Shown here piece by piece: positions 23,105 to 35,254 of a stretch of 64,000 bases of DNA. Under the pieces are notes generated by a model. The model made no database searches and had not been told where the DNA came from. It was given only the letters and a program-made list of their open reading frames with translations. Location of the stretch: the NCBI GenBank assembly GCA_022818135.1, contig JAFMSR010000013.1, positions 22,652,207 through 22,716,206 of the forward strand, given 5' to 3'. Made by a program: the position numbers and the translations under genes. Position 1 is the stretch's first letter. Each line of letters begins with the position of its first letter. This DNA is from Saxidomus purpurata (Eukaryota > Mollusca > Bivalvia > Venerida > Veneridae).

Positions 23105-23245
23105 TCATGTATAAATTATAACTTAGATCAAATTTGAATTATATTGTAACTTAAATAAAATTTGAATTATAACTTAAATGAAATTTGAATTACAACTTAA
23201 ATGAAATTTGAATTACAACTTAGATGAGATATGAATTAAACAGTG
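23105..23245 (+). repeat. 23-bp AT-rich minisatellite, right part
   Basis: About five copies of AACTTAAATGAAATTTGAAT plus TAT or TAC, continuing the array at 22240-22372. Confidence 0.7.
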
Positions 23246-23734
23246 TACATTTATTTCAAGGAACATGTGTTAATCAGGAAATTGACTATACAGAATTATA
23301 GGAAACAGTATTTCTTTGGGTTTTTTTAATTTTAATAGAACTTATATATTTTGACCTTCTGTATTTGAAATAATTTCCTGTGAAAACAGTCTCTGTTTTA
23401 TTAACTGAACATTTTATGGACCAGTTGTTGAGACTAATTAGATCGTTTCTTCATCATTAATATACATATTTCAGTTTGCTGTTGATGTATATTAAAGGAA
23501 AAATTAATAATAGGAAAAAGTATAAATTAGAAAGCTTGTATGCAGCTGTCACTGAATCAGACATGATAGTGGTGCATTGACTCATACATATGTATTGTTG
23601 ATTAAAACATATGTTATTCTTACCTGGCGTAAATTTGTAAATGGATTTGCCTGTCTTTCAATTTAGATGATTCCGCTAAATATTTTCTAACTTATTATCC
23701 TGCAAGACTGAAATAGTTCTTCCTTTGTGAGCAG
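23246..23734. other. unannotated AT-rich sequence
   Basis: No supported content. Confidence 0.4.
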
Positions 23735-23803
23735 TGTAGGTCATGATCAGCTTTAGATATGCAGGAAAAGCCGATCATGATCTGCACTGTTGGCTGGGAC
23801 AGT
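23735..23803. repeat. TCATGATC palindromic mini-element, copy 1
   Basis: GTCATGATCAG and GATCATGATCTGCACTGTTG flank a ~20-base centre. The same arrangement, with a GATCATGATCTRCACTGTTTGC right side in the full copies, is at 42903, 53515 and 59115. Confidence 0.6.
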
Positions 23804-24510
23804 ACATACAGTAGGTCCAGTTTGATTGAATATCCCCAGGAGTTATAAATGGTACTGTCCTAAGAAATAGATATTCAAGTTTATTTTTAGATCTTTGCAG
23901 CAGAAATTTGAGAATTTAATAGGGGGATGTAAATACACAATAATATTATAATTAGCTGGCTACGTCCTTGCAGCCCTATGTACATCTGAGAATACAATTT
24001 GCTTCTCATCTTCACATTTTTGTTAAGTTGAGTACATGATTGCTTTAAGATTCTGATATAAACAAGATCAAGCTTGCGATAATTGCAAAAAAAAATAAAT
24101 GATACATTATGTGAATTATAGATTAATCTCATTTTTGTGAAAGAACCAAGATCCTACAGTTCTAGACGCAGAGAGAGAACGTTATTTTTCTAGTCTGGTT
24201 AGTTTGATTTGTGGAGCTAGAGATTTTGAGGAATTCATATTGGATTATAATGGAATAAAGCAAAAAACAATAATAGGCAGTGGAGTTACAGATATTGTGG
24301 AAATAAGAAGTGAATAAATTGCCGTGTGTGTTAGGATATGAATATTCATGCTGAGCCATTTTCGCCAGAAAGATTCCATAGTTCTAGTTATAATCTAAAC
24401 ACAACTTTACCCGAGTTTTATTTGGTAAGTGACTTTATGAAAATTTCTCTGCATTCAAATTTCAAGCTGCTGCTTGAGGAGGGTGAGGCTTGGGAATCAT
24501 ATCAGTGTAA
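23804..24510. other. unannotated AT-rich sequence
   Basis: Short unrecognised ORFs only. Confidence 0.4.
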
Positions 24511-25247
24511 ATTATGTCTGTCTGTCTGTCCATCAAAGTAGGGCATATTAAAATCGCACCACCTGTCTGTCCTTGTGTCTGTCTATCCATTTTTTCATGT
24601 CCAGGCAGTAACTTTGTTGTGCATGAAGGGCACAAATGTTCAGCACATGAAGACAATGTGTTTGGTGAAAGACCTATATCCCTACCTCAAAGGTCAAGGT
24701 CACTCTTAGAGTTTAAAAGTGTATAATTATGCACACATTCGTGTCTGGACTGTAACTTTGTCATGCACTGAAGGATTTTTAAAATAACTTTGCCCAAATT
24801 TTCAGTACATCAAGACGATGTGTTGCAAACAAGACCCACATCCTACCTCAAAGGTAGAGGTCACACTTACAGTTTAAAGGTCCTCAAATCCTTTATATAA
24901 GGTAACAACTCATGGAAGGCTTTTAAAATTAGCTGGAACATTTGTTGAGCACATGGCGATAGTATGTCATGCGCAAGTCATGCATCATTACCTTGAAGAT
25001 CAAGCTCACAATTAGAGGTCAGATATTTGAGAATCATATCTATATACACATATTCATGTCTGGATTGTAGATTGTAACTCTGTAATGCATTGAAGGATTT
25101 TAAAATACCGGTAAATTGGAACAGATGTTAAGCACATAGAGATTAAGTGTCAAGGGCAAGGACCAACTTGAAGGTCAAGGTCACAGACTGTGACTCCCGG
25201 CTTTGGGAGCATTCACCACTTACGATGACAACTCTTGTTTTGCTATT
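24511..25247 (+). repeat. AAGGTCA-type tandem-unit element
   Basis: It begins with GTCTGTCTGTCTGTCC and GGGCATATTAAAATCGCACC, and ends ATGACAACTCTTGTTT. Four degenerate units have the CTGTAAC...TGCACTGAAGGATTTT pattern. Perfect TCAAGGTCA at 24694-24702 and 25175-25183. Same family as 14177-15257 but more diverged. Confidence 0.75.
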
Positions 25248-25495
25248 ACATTGTTACCTGCAGAGGGATGACCTAAGGCTTAGCACACATATAGATAGCA
25301 ATATTGAGAAGTGAAGAACACAAAGGTCATAACTCTTGCATAAGTAATTTCTTAAATTAATCCTCTATCATATTTCATATTAAAGTCAATATCACATGTC
25401 GTTGTTATTAAAAACAGGTAACACAATAGGGTTTTTAATATTTAATCAAGAAAGCCAGATTTGCTCAAGTTTTATGTCAGATCATATACACGGGG
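25248..25495. other. short unannotated sequence
   Basis: No supported content. Confidence 0.4.
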
Positions 25496-27283
25496 GATGA
25501 ACGGTCACCGGATATTTGGGCAAAAGTGAGCACAGATAATTAGTTTTCGCGAGTAACGTGTAACAACTGGGATAAGTTAAAACCCGATTTCACTCTGATG
25601 CATATCATATTGTGTCTATTTGTGTGTTTTCTGATACTTTAATGACAGTCCAGGCCGAATGTATTCTCGTTGTGCAACATCTATTTGTTGAAATGTTGAA
25701 AATATCCAAAACAAATAGTTTGCTCACTCGAAAAATTTCAACCGTTGGCAAAGTATGCCGTTTAATTTGATAAATCATTAACATATTTATAATCTGAATA
25801 CGGCATACCATTTGCATAACGCCAGCACATTAATGGTTAAAATTTCATCATTTAAGACGAAAGTATAGTGGAGATACGGTTCTCGAAACATTTCAATTAC
25901 TGTACTGGGTATTGGCTAAACGTGTACTGAGTATTGACGGAGTGAACAAATCACTGTACTGAGTATTGCATCAAGAAATGAGTAAAAGTAAAAATTTTGA
26001 AACGGGAAATGTATTTATTTGTTATCAGTTAAAGGTATGAATTCAGGAAGTGTGTTGTTTTGCACAAGTCTTATTAAACGTTGATAATTTATACTATAAA
26101 AGTGTATTATAAAGTGTTTTGTCTGGTGTTTTGAGTATTAGACAAACATAAGACACACATGTACAATCATATTTACATTTTTAAATTTTCACCAAATAAT
26201 CAACAATATCGCGCGTAAATGGATTTGCTGTGCAGTACTGCACTTCAATGACTCGGACATGAAGTGACTTTAAATGTTATCTACAACTACTAAACATTTG
26301 TCTAAAATACGTATAAGTTGTAAGATAAAATGCAGTGTTTTGTTCTAGTTTATGCAAAATAGCGGAACTCTCTGCCACAATTCCATTGTGTGTGTGCGTG
26401 TGAGTGTTGTATAGTAACACAATAAAAAACAACAATTTTTTTTTCGAATTATCATAAAAGCATTTCTGCAACATTCATTTTTATCGAAATATTAATACCT
26501 ATCGATAAAAATGAATCACATGATGCTGTGAAAAAATGGTCCGTTAATCGCTACTATTATCTAAACAATTACGTCAGATTTTCAGGTTTGTACAAAGTAT
26601 CATTATCCCTCATATTGTCAAAGATGAAATGGACCATCCTTCCCCAAGACATCACACGCTTTATTCAATGTAAACAAAGGCAATCAACGTGAAGATATAC
26701 TAAGCAATTTTAAACACTTGCCCGTGATGTGAATATTTAGTTTTCCGGGATGTGTAAATTCAAATTATTTTGTAGAAATAGAATTGATTTTGGATATGCA
26801 ACATGTCATACTGTACCTTAAATTGGTTTGATCTAAAACATTTTAAAATAAATTTAAAAAAGATATATCAACTAGCATAGAATATTGCAAAAACAAGGTT
26901 TTTTCTATGAGTTTACCCACTGACCTAGTTTTGGACCACAGATGACCCATATGCAAACTCAATCTAGAGTTCACCAAGACTGAACATAATTCTGACTAAG
27001 GATCATTAAGATTCAATGAAAAATGGAACATCTATTGTATATACAAGGGTTTTCATTGATTTGATCCAGTGACCTAATTTTTGACCCAACTTGACTCATA
27101 TTAGTACTCGACCTAAAGTTCATCAAAGCAATCATACTAACCAAGTTCATGGAGCTTGAAAACACAAGATAATCTGCATAAGATTAAATATCGGATTTTA
27201 ACTTAACCCCAATTGTAACACGTTCCTTGCGAAAACTAATTATCTGTGCTCACTTTTGCCCCAATATCCGGTGGTCGTTCATC
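25496..27283. mobile_element. 1.8-kb DNA element with ~95-bp TIRs
   Basis: Left end GATGAACGGTCACCGGATAT and complement of right end GATGAACGACCACCGGATAT continue as inverted repeats through GCAAAAGTGAGCACAGATAA and TTAGTTTTCGC to about 25594/27187, at over 85% identity. No clear target duplication was found. No transposase frame is visible. The right interior (26900-27150) contains GACCTAGTTTTGGACC and TGACCTAATTTTTGACCC, a dispersed-repeat phrase that may be a nested insertion. Confidence 0.8.
26474..26516. repeat. perfect 15-bp-stem hairpin
   Basis: ATTCATTTTTATCGA is followed 13 bases later by its exact complement TCGATAAAAATGAAT. It lies near the middle of the 1.8-kb element. Possibly a small nested element or a structural part. 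Confidence 0.6.
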
Positions 27284-27494
27284 TGCAGTGATATATCTGC
27301 ATTAGAAAGAACTATAACTGTAAAACCATACTATGCTAAAAATATGTGGAAAGGTAATTTGATAATGTCATACTAGCAGTCTCTGTGTATCAGTTATAAC
27401 ACATTGTGTATTTATTTTCAAAAAGAGACTGGCACTGCATCCATTGCCAGGTATTTTCCATTTGTTTTCAGGTTAATGCCTCTTTCAGCTCTAT
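27284..27494. other. short unannotated sequence
   Basis: No supported content. Confidence 0.4.
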
Positions 27495-28080
27495 TTTAAT
27501 CCTCTGGCGTGATGCGGGACAGGGATAAAGTAATGATCTCCATCTATCCATCCGTCCGTCCTCCCATCCTTCCTTTCATATGTCTGTAACATTTCCTGTC
27601 TGTTCTGTATTCCCTTAACCCCTTGAAAAATGTTGATGAAAGTCTGGTCAAATATTCTCCTAATCAAGACATTGTGCAGAACCCATGAGCTTGTCATGAT
27701 GGCTTAAGGTCAAGGTCATAAGGCTTGGGTCTTGCAATTCTTGCCCACTCCATATTTCCTGAACCCCATAAAAGATTTTGATGAAACTCCGGTCAAATGT
27801 TAACAATTTTGAGACTATGAACAGAGCCCATAATCTGGAAATGTTTGGTCAAATTCAAGGTCACAACTTAAGGTCAAATGTTTAGGTTTTGAGTTTCTTG
27901 TCTGCTCCTTATCTTCTTAACTCTTTGAAGGATTTTGATGAAACTGCGGTCAAATGTTTACCTCATAAAGTTAATGTGCAGAACCAATGATCTGGCCAAG
28001 CTGATGCAAGGTCAAGCTCACAAATTAAGATCAAAGATTTGAGCCTGTCTGCTCACAAAACCTACACATCCCTACTTCAC
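27495..28080 (+). repeat. AAGGTCA-type repeat with ~160-bp units
   Basis: It starts CGGGACAGGGATAAAGTAAT and ATCCATCCGTCCGTCC. Three units follow, each with CCTTGA or TTTGAA...TTTTGATGAAA(G/C)TC.GGTCAAAT and GGTCAAGGTCA or a variant (perfect TCAAGGTCA at 27710-27718). Confidence 0.6.
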
Positions 28081-28534
28081 AGAGGCATTTTCCTTGACCA
28101 CTTGAACAGATCAGTAGCTTTATTTTGGCTTTTAGAAATATGCACTGTGCACCTCCGACAGAAAACTAACACTAAGTAACATTAATTCCTATTTGTGGTG
28201 GGGGATAAAGCTGTCTTTAAGACTGCTGTGTATTATATAACTGAAGGTCTGTAGTTTACTTAACCATTGTTCCTGCCAAGGAAAAGTACTAGATCCACAT
28301 CCTCTGCAAAAGCTGCCAACATTTTCACGTCTGTATCATGGGTTTGAGATGACTCTACATCAGAGCAAAATAACCTATTTATAATACCTTGCTTTGTGTA
28401 AGGGGGCAGAGCTTATAACTGTACTCTATCTGAAATAGATCACAGTTTCCATAGTATTTGCCATGACACAGATCAGATAGAGATAGATAGATTTCAGGTC
28501 AGGAACCAAGGAGACTTTCACTGCCAGGTAACAA
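28081..28534. other. unannotated sequence
   Basis: No gene seen. A GATAGAGATAGATAGATTTC microsatellite-like stretch occurs near 28475. Confidence 0.4.
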
Positions 28535-28722
28535 TATTCTATAGCTGGTTAAGGTGTTTGCCGCTCATCCCTGAGGTTGCGGGTTCGAGCCCCACCAGGG
28601 TCACGACCATACTTCCTCATATGACACCAGTACTGGTTCTTCCAGGAAGTGGACTTGAGAGTGACTCGATAAGCTGCAACCTTCACAATCCAGCTAAAAT
28701 AAATTGGTATAAACTAATATTC
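28535..28722 (+). mobile_element. tRNA-derived SINE
   Basis: B-box GCGGGTTCGAGCCCCACC at 28577-28594, then CATATGACACCAGTACTGGT, GGACTTGAGAGTGACTCGAT and the 3' end AGCTAAAATAAATTGGTATA. The A-box half is degraded (AGCTGGTTAAGGTGTTTG). This is the clearest copy of the family also seen at 20925 (minus), 19005 and, more distantly, 33662 and 50521. Confidence 0.75.
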
Positions 28723-29282
28723 TATAGCATGGACCTTATAATCTTTTTATTTTTTATTCACTTGACAAGAATATAAGTGTCCTTACTTGTGGTCCATACA
28801 CCTTTGCACTAAGTCTTGTGTTACACATACAAGTAATAACAGTTTAACTTCTTCCCTGCCCCCACCCCCTTATTTCTTTTAAAACTTTAATTGCCTTGAA
28901 AATAATTGAAAACAGTTACTTGTACAAAAATGCACTCAACTTCAAACAAAGTGGCAGGTGTTGAAGTAAGCCGTTAATTAATAATGTTTTAATTAACAAT
29001 TATCGAAAGTTCTTGCAGTGCAGAATTATGAACTGTTTATTTGTAAGACCCTTAACTGCACCCTTGCCCAGATTGCATTAGTAGAATTCCAGGCATTTGC
29101 TGAAAACTGCAGTCTTCAAGAAGAAACGATGGTTTTGTGGTCCACTTTTCTATTTCTACATGGTTACTTAAGTTTTCAGTTAATTGTAGCTTTTTAGTAT
29201 AGTGATTAGAGGTTAGCTACTGTGATTATCAGGCATCTGTTGGTCAACATTTTATGCAATCTAGACACCACAATTTTAGTCC
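28723..29282. other. unannotated sequence
   Basis: No supported content. Confidence 0.4.
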
Positions 29283-29520
29283 AATCTTTATGACAGTATT
29301 CACATGGCTGGGATGTTGGTCAAGTTCAATATTGGGTCATCTAGGGTAAAAAAACTTGGTCACTAGGTCAAGTAACAGAAAAAATATATATGCACACTAG
29401 AGGCCACATTTTCTACCTGATCTACATTAAACTTGATTGTAATGTTTGTCTTTATGAAATCTAGGACAAATTTAAAACTAGGTCAGCTAGGGTCAAACAC
29501 TAGGTCATATGGTCACATTG
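29283..29520 (+). repeat. fragment of the GCTCACCTGAGC-type repeat
   Basis: Phrases such as GGTCATCTAGGGTAAAAAAA, AACTTGGTCACTAGGTCA and AGGTCAGCTAGGGTCAAACA match units in 45493-46365. The ends are missing. Confidence 0.5.
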
Positions 29521-29755
29521 TAGAAATTATTGTAAGCACTTCAGGCTCATCGAAACTATGTTAATACTTAAAATGATGTAAAAACATAGAAAACCAATTT
29601 GTCTTACAATAGCATTGACACAAGCTATTTCATAACAGTACTCAATCTAAAATATATTGCCTTGCAGAATGTTGCTTATTTCTGACAGGTTTAAGAATTT
29701 TGTATTTAGTTTGTTTTGCAACTTTTTCTATTCAACATTATATTTTGAAGAATTG
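29521..29755. other. short unannotated sequence
   Basis: No supported content. It ends at the left target duplication of the next element. Confidence 0.4.
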
Positions 29756-29766
29756 GTTAGTTATCA

Positions 29767-30581
29767 GGGCTTCGATAATTTGGTCAACTCAATTGGTCTG
29801 GGCCGAGTCTCAGACGTTATAGATCTTGCAAATAATGTTACCCCACCCATTTCAAAGGTGTTTGAAAATTTTCTAAGCCCTGAAAACAGCTATGAAAATC
29901 CCAGTTGTTTTTAGTCTGAAAATGTTTGAAAATTTTCTAAGTCCTGAAAACAGCTATGCAAATGACAGAGTTTATTTTCCGGGGTTTGCCGGTTTAAAAA
30001 ACGCCTGAAAATTTTTTTTAGTCCAAACAATGCCGGTGTTTCCATGATTTTCTACGGACATTCCATATTTTGCCGCGTCTGTTTTTTTTACATAACCCGG
30101 AAAACCACGGAAAGTTGGGAGTATGAGGATTTTGCAATTTCCATGTTTTCTGTGGATTTCCAGGGACAAAAAATTTTGTTCTAGTGTTTTTCCGTGGTTT
30201 TCCGTGGTTTTCCATGATTTTCCGGGGATTGTTTCATGTAAAACCCAGAAATTGTACAGCCGGGAACCAGCAAAGCAATCAAGAGTCGGTCTTTTCCAAG
30301 TTGATAGGCTAGCTGCAAACATCAAAGTATTGCCAGAGGCATTTGGCTTTGTCCTTTGATTGCTAATTACTGACCGATTAACGAAGTGACAGTCGGATTA
30401 TCTGACACATTTATTGCTCTTCCTGGGGGCAGATATTGACAGGAGCCTGTGTATTGTTATTTTCAACATATTTTTGACGGAAAATGTAAAAATTCTCGGA
30501 ACGATTTAGAATGGCTTTGTGAATCGGTTTTTGAAGTCAAATTCGGTCCAGAACCGAAAAACCGAACATTATCGAAGCTCA
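29767..30581. mobile_element. 815-bp element with 11-bp target-site duplication
   Basis: GTTAGTTATCA lies immediately left (29756-29766) and immediately right (30582-30592). The ends GGGCTTCGATAAT and, on the other strand, GAGCTTCGATAAT are short TIRs. A 9-11 bp duplication is typical of Mutator-like elements, which is the best class guess. The interior has a ~64-bp tandem duplication (GTTTGAAAATTTTCTAAG at 29859 and 29923) and several TTTTCCGTGGTTTTCC-type units near 30190-30225. No transposase is present; the 117-aa minus ORF reads through those units. Confidence 0.8.
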
Positions 30582-30592
30582 GTTAGTTATCA

Positions 30593-30860
30593 TTAATAAT
30601 GACTTTGTAATATTTCATAATGCACAGGGGTGGTCACTTGGTTGCCATAGACTTAATTATAGGGAAAAACTTTAAAAATTGTCTTGTCTAAAACCACAAG
30701 GCGTGGTATTTGAAATGAAGCATTGTGTAGTGGACCACTACGTAGATTGTTAAAATCAGGACCCCAGGTCAATTTTTACCCTTTCTGCAACACAATTGTT
30801 GACCTTGAATTATAGCCAGGTGAGCAATAAAGGGCCATCTTGGCCCTCTTGTTTAACAAA
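30593..30860 (+). repeat. 3' fragment of a GTGAGCAATA-type repeat
   Basis: It ends GGTGAGCAATAAAGGGCCAT...GGCCCTCTTGTTT, parallel to the end at 46330-46365 (GTGAGCAATATAGGGCTATC...CACTTGTTT). A minus-strand TCAAGGTCA (as TGACCTTGA) lies at 30800-30808. Confidence 0.55.
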
Positions 30861-31009
30861 AAAATGCTACTGACTTTAATGTCACAGAGTAAAATCCTGT
30901 TGCAGAGCCTGAAGATGAGATGTAAAATGTGATCTTACCTGTTTTAATTATTAGTTGATACTCTATGAATTACATTAAAACTGCCCAAATATTACCCTGT
31001 CACAAAGCA
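30861..31009. other. short unannotated sequence
   Basis: No supported content. Confidence 0.4.
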
Positions 31010-31500
31010 GGATGATATAGAAATGTTCTTCGTCTGTCCATCTGTCTCATCAAGATGACTTGCAGAACCCATGTTTCTACCTTGCCCGCTCAAGATCAAG
31101 GTCACACTTGGAGGTCTTTGGTTATTTTAGTGTCCGCTCCATAACTCATTTTACCCCATGAACAATTTTCATGAAACTTTGGTCCGATGTTCAGCCATCA
31201 AGACGATATGCAAAACCGAGGTTCCAACCCTACCCACTCAAGGTCAAGGCCACACTTAAAGGTCATTGGTTTTTATGATTCTTCTCCATAACCCTGGGAA
31301 GGATTTTCTTAAAACTTTGGTCAAAGGTTCATCTCATCAGGACCATGTATACAACCCATGTTTCAATGCAAGGCCATGCTTGTTCCAGTTCAGCCAACTT
31401 ATGGTGAAGGTCACTCTTAGGTGGTCAGAAGTAACCCTCTCAACCTTCCTTCTTGCAGATGGGGACATGGCTGTTTTTCCTTGTTCAAATGTTTACTAAA
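31010..31500 (+). repeat. AAGGTCA-type repeat, three units
   Basis: GTCTGTCCATCTGTCTCATC is followed by units with ATGAAACTTTGGTC..ATGTTCA, CAAGACGAT and TCAAGGTCA (perfect at 31096 and 31238). The ORF at 31266-31499 lies inside it. Confidence 0.6.
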
Positions 31501-31799
31501 TATCTGACAATTTGCCCATGATAATCAGTTTCAAGAATTAACTGACAAATCCATTTACATCATTTGCCGTTATCTATATATCAGTTTATTGACATTCCGA
31601 TATTTTCATAAATTTCATTAATTTAATGAAAATTCACAAAGTGTTTTATAAATAAGTATTAAATTTACATGTTGAAGCATGAAATAAGAGTAGTTGTTTT
31701 AAAGCATCTTTGATATTGAACATTTTGAAGCGTGAAGGTCGTGGTTTTGCATTTCATTTGTCCGGTTTCTAGGACTGGTTTGTAGGAGTGCTGTAAAGG
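31501..31799. other. unannotated AT-rich sequence
   Basis: No supported content. Confidence 0.4.
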
Positions 31800-32110
31800 G
31801 GCTGCTCCAGACAGTGTGCTTCATACTGTGTACTTCAAACTGTGTACTTCAAACTGTGTACTTCAAAATGTTTGAAAGAATGCGCTGCATATACTTTATG
31901 AAGTTTGTGCTTCAGATTTTGTGCCTCAAACTTTTTCCTTCATTGTGTGTTCAAACTTTGTGCTTCAATCGGAGTGCTTCAAAATAACAAGCTCACTTCA
32001 TTATGATCAGATTTTCTCTAGAAGAGAGTGTACTTCAAAATCCCCTTGGTCAAAATCCCCTTGGTCAAAAAATGAGATAATGTTCAGTGTGAAGTCTAAA
32101 TGTTGTGATA
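31800..32110 (+). repeat. degenerate TGTGYACTTCAAA tandem repeat
   Basis: Three near-perfect 15-bp copies of ACTGTGTACTTCAAA lie at about 31820-31868. They are followed by scattered variants (GTGCTTCA, GTACTTCAAAAT) up to 32110, including a 16-bp doublet AATCCCCTTGGTCAAA near 32038. A decaying simple array. Confidence 0.6.
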
Positions 32111-33660
32111 CACACTTCAAAAGACCATGCATTTTGTAAACTTATTTTGGCAATATAGACATAGCAGGTTTTGTCATCCATTGATAGGTATGTGCAGCTT
32201 CACCTATATAAGTTTACCTGTATCAACCTGAAGTATCCAGTTACTGCTCGGTTAACATAAATTATGTTAAAGCTCATCATGAATTATCAAAATCCAATTT
32301 TGATATATATATATTTGAAATACCCTGATGTTTGCAAAAGTTGCACAGTGCAAAATGAATAAATGTTTACAGTACCATACTCAATGTTTGACTACAGTGT
32401 AATGTCCTACTTCTGCATTTTGAATTGCCTTAATGGAAATATATACCTTAATGGAAATATATACCTTAATGGAAATATGTACCTTAATCCATTGAATATG
32501 TTTAAAGTTGAGAAACAACTGTCATTATAGTATTAATTGCAACTCCACTGTTAGATGGGATGAAACCTGTTATTACTTATTTAGTGAAAATACAGAAGTT
32601 TTATGTTTTGTTACCGTGGAAACTGAATTAGATGTGTGAATTTTTCATTTGTTAAAATTGAACAAGGACTTTAAAAAATTGTATTTTTGTGACTATAAGG
32701 TATGTTTGAATAATATAACGTTGTATGTTTAACTGAATTTCATTTGTTAGACATGCTCACACTTTAATTCAATCTTTTGTCTTCTAAAGCAAAATATTTG
32801 AAATACTTTTACTTTATATAATATACTAAATCATAGTCTGTAAATATTTTCATCATATAGATTGCCTGAAATAGATATTTCTACATATAACCGAAATATA
32901 AGAAGTTATGTAATATATCGCAGTGGTTATGAGGAATGCTATTGATTATTTGCTATCACATCAAGGGTTAGCAGTTAAATATGGAAAGCCATAACTGTCC
33001 TATATGGACATTTTATATATCATACAGCTGTAACATCAAAATATAGCGTCAGACTAACAATGCATAATATGAAACTTTGATATATGAAACCATTACATTT
33101 TATATGAAGTCAATCTTTTATTTTATAATTCTGACTATTTTTTATATAGTATGAAAACACCATGATATTGATGTGGGCTCTCTTCAAATGAAAGACTATT
33201 TGTTACTAAGTTTTCTGCAGGAATCTTATATACAAGATCTGTTGTTTGTGTTACTGACAAAACTTAATCATTATTGCCAAAAAGGATGAGTTACGGGGTG
33301 AGAAAACACTCATCTGTATGTGACACTTTGGATTGTTTGTTTTTGATACTGTAATGGGTTTTAAAAGTTTGGAAAAATAATATTTAAATCCAAAGTGCAA
33401 AAATTGAGAAGTTAATAGGGGTACTTTATCAAATTTTATCTTTGTAAACAAATTCTTGCTTTTCCAATGAATTGAAATGACAATTTGTAAGATATAGATT
33501 GAGTTTGTAAAGTCCTTGTGCATTGATTTTGCACGTATCTTCTTTAATAGGCCAAGTAGTTTCGCATAAGTTTATCAGGTCATACTCTGTGATGACAGTG
33601 TCTCAGCGAGAAGATGTCTCTAAATATACCTAGTCCTGTCACAGTGTACAACCGGACGCC
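32111..33660. other. unannotated AT-rich sequence
   Basis: Intron-like. The only structure I can support is an 18-bp triplet, ACCTTAATGGAAATATAT, at about 32431-32486. Confidence 0.5.
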
Positions 33661-33661
33661 T

Positions 33662-33925
33662 GTGGCTGGTACTTCAACCGCCTCTGTGGTTGGGTGGTTA
33701 GAGTCGCTGACTTGAAATCGTTGTAACCTCTCATAGATTGAGAGTCATGGGTTTAAGCTCTGCATGCGACCATATGTGTGTCTCTTTGTGTGAGAAAGTT
33801 GGTAGATTCTTGCTGAGGATTGGGATCTAGTACTGGTTCTTCCCAGGGAACGATTGTTAAGTCAACAGACAGTCTGTAAAAATGATGGAAATATGGTTAA
33901 ACAGGCATTAAACTCCAACCATAAC
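33662..33925 (+). mobile_element. tRNA-derived SINE, long form
   Basis: A-box-like GTGGTTGGGTGGTTAGAGTC, B-box-like CATGGGTTTAAGCTC, then CTAGTACTGGTTCTTCCCAG. This resembles the CCAGTACTGGTTCTTCCAGG of the 28535 copy. The 3' end is AACAGGCATTAAACTCCAAC followed by an AAC-rich tail. Confidence 0.6.
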
Positions 33926-35254
33926 AACAACGATCTTAACTTAAGTAATGAGAAAATTGCAAACACATGGATCTAATTTGATATTCGTAACTGTTTCAAA
34001 TGAAATTGTCATAAATTTTCTTCTTTATAACATTTCAGAGCAGAAAACTATTATTAAAGTATTGTAGCATATATTTAACTTGTCACATTGGTACTCGTTA
34101 CGAATTCATTCATGCGTGAAATCCACAACAATCAACAATAATATAAACATGAAACGCACACATAATAGCAAATTTTACCTCGTATTGTAATAATTATCAG
34201 GACAACAGTTACTATTGTCAGATGGACAACAACTACCATGTCTATAATTTTTTGTTGTAGAATCATTTTTTTAGAAAAATTGTAAACTGTATTACAAGAT
34301 AATAAATGTAAAAAAAGTGTGTGCTTCAAGAGTTTTTTTTAATAAGAATTATTTATATTAAAAACAACCATTTTTGCAATTAATTTTTTAATTTATTTGG
34401 TCATTAACAGATTTTAATGCAGTTTTAAAAATTTTGTTTTCGCTTTGCCCTTCTGAATCAGTTATATCTTCAGTAGGCAAAATGTGTGTTCAGTTGAACA
34501 CCTCATGCTTTTGATTAAGCCCACCAAACATTAATGCCACAAATTAATTCAATTTTGCAGTAAAGTTGCATAATAATTAAGGATTGTATACCATGAAGAT
34601 GGTTAAACTTCAGTCGTTTGGAAACCTAAACTTTTCTCATTTAAGCTAAGCTGTTATAAACGCTCCTTGCGCTGTATGACTGGAAACCCAGCTATTTTTT
34701 ATTTGAATCCAGGATGACCCTCGGCAACCCTGAGATTTGAGTGCCTATACTTCTAAGTGCAAAAACAATGACAGCACGGTAGACTTTTCACGGTTTTCGA
34801 TGAAAGGTGTCGGTATATCGCTAGATTAAATTCCTCAATTTTCGGGACATAATGACATGCTTTCTGCTACTTGTTTACTTTTCAGAAATTTTATCTTTGC
34901 CAAAATGTCTTTTTTCTTAAATGGAGAAATATATCGTATGTGAAATGTTGTGATAAAAATACCCCTGGATTCATACATTTTTGAAGGTAATATAATGTAT
35001 GTTATATTCCTACTGAATTTGAGCTGGTTCAAAATGTAATATATTAAGTAAAAACTACTTCTGTTAATGCTGCTGGTAATTACTAGCAGTTCCATGTAAT
35101 ATTTGTGTTATCATCTCATTTAAACAAAAAAGAGCTATGATAATTATTGTATAGCCCATACACATTAACAGGTTAGTCCATAAAACTGTCAAAAAACAAA
35201 AGTTTTAACACACAAATTGTAAAATGTTACTGATATTAAACTTCATGGGAACAA
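33926..35254. other. unannotated AT-rich sequence
   Basis: No gene, repeat or site supported. Short minus-strand ORFs are low-complexity or unrecognised. Confidence 0.4.

Noticed and set aside
30018..30325. Overlapping 65-117 aa minus-strand ORFs
   Set aside because: They read TTTTCCGTGGTTTTCC-type repeat units within the 815-bp element.
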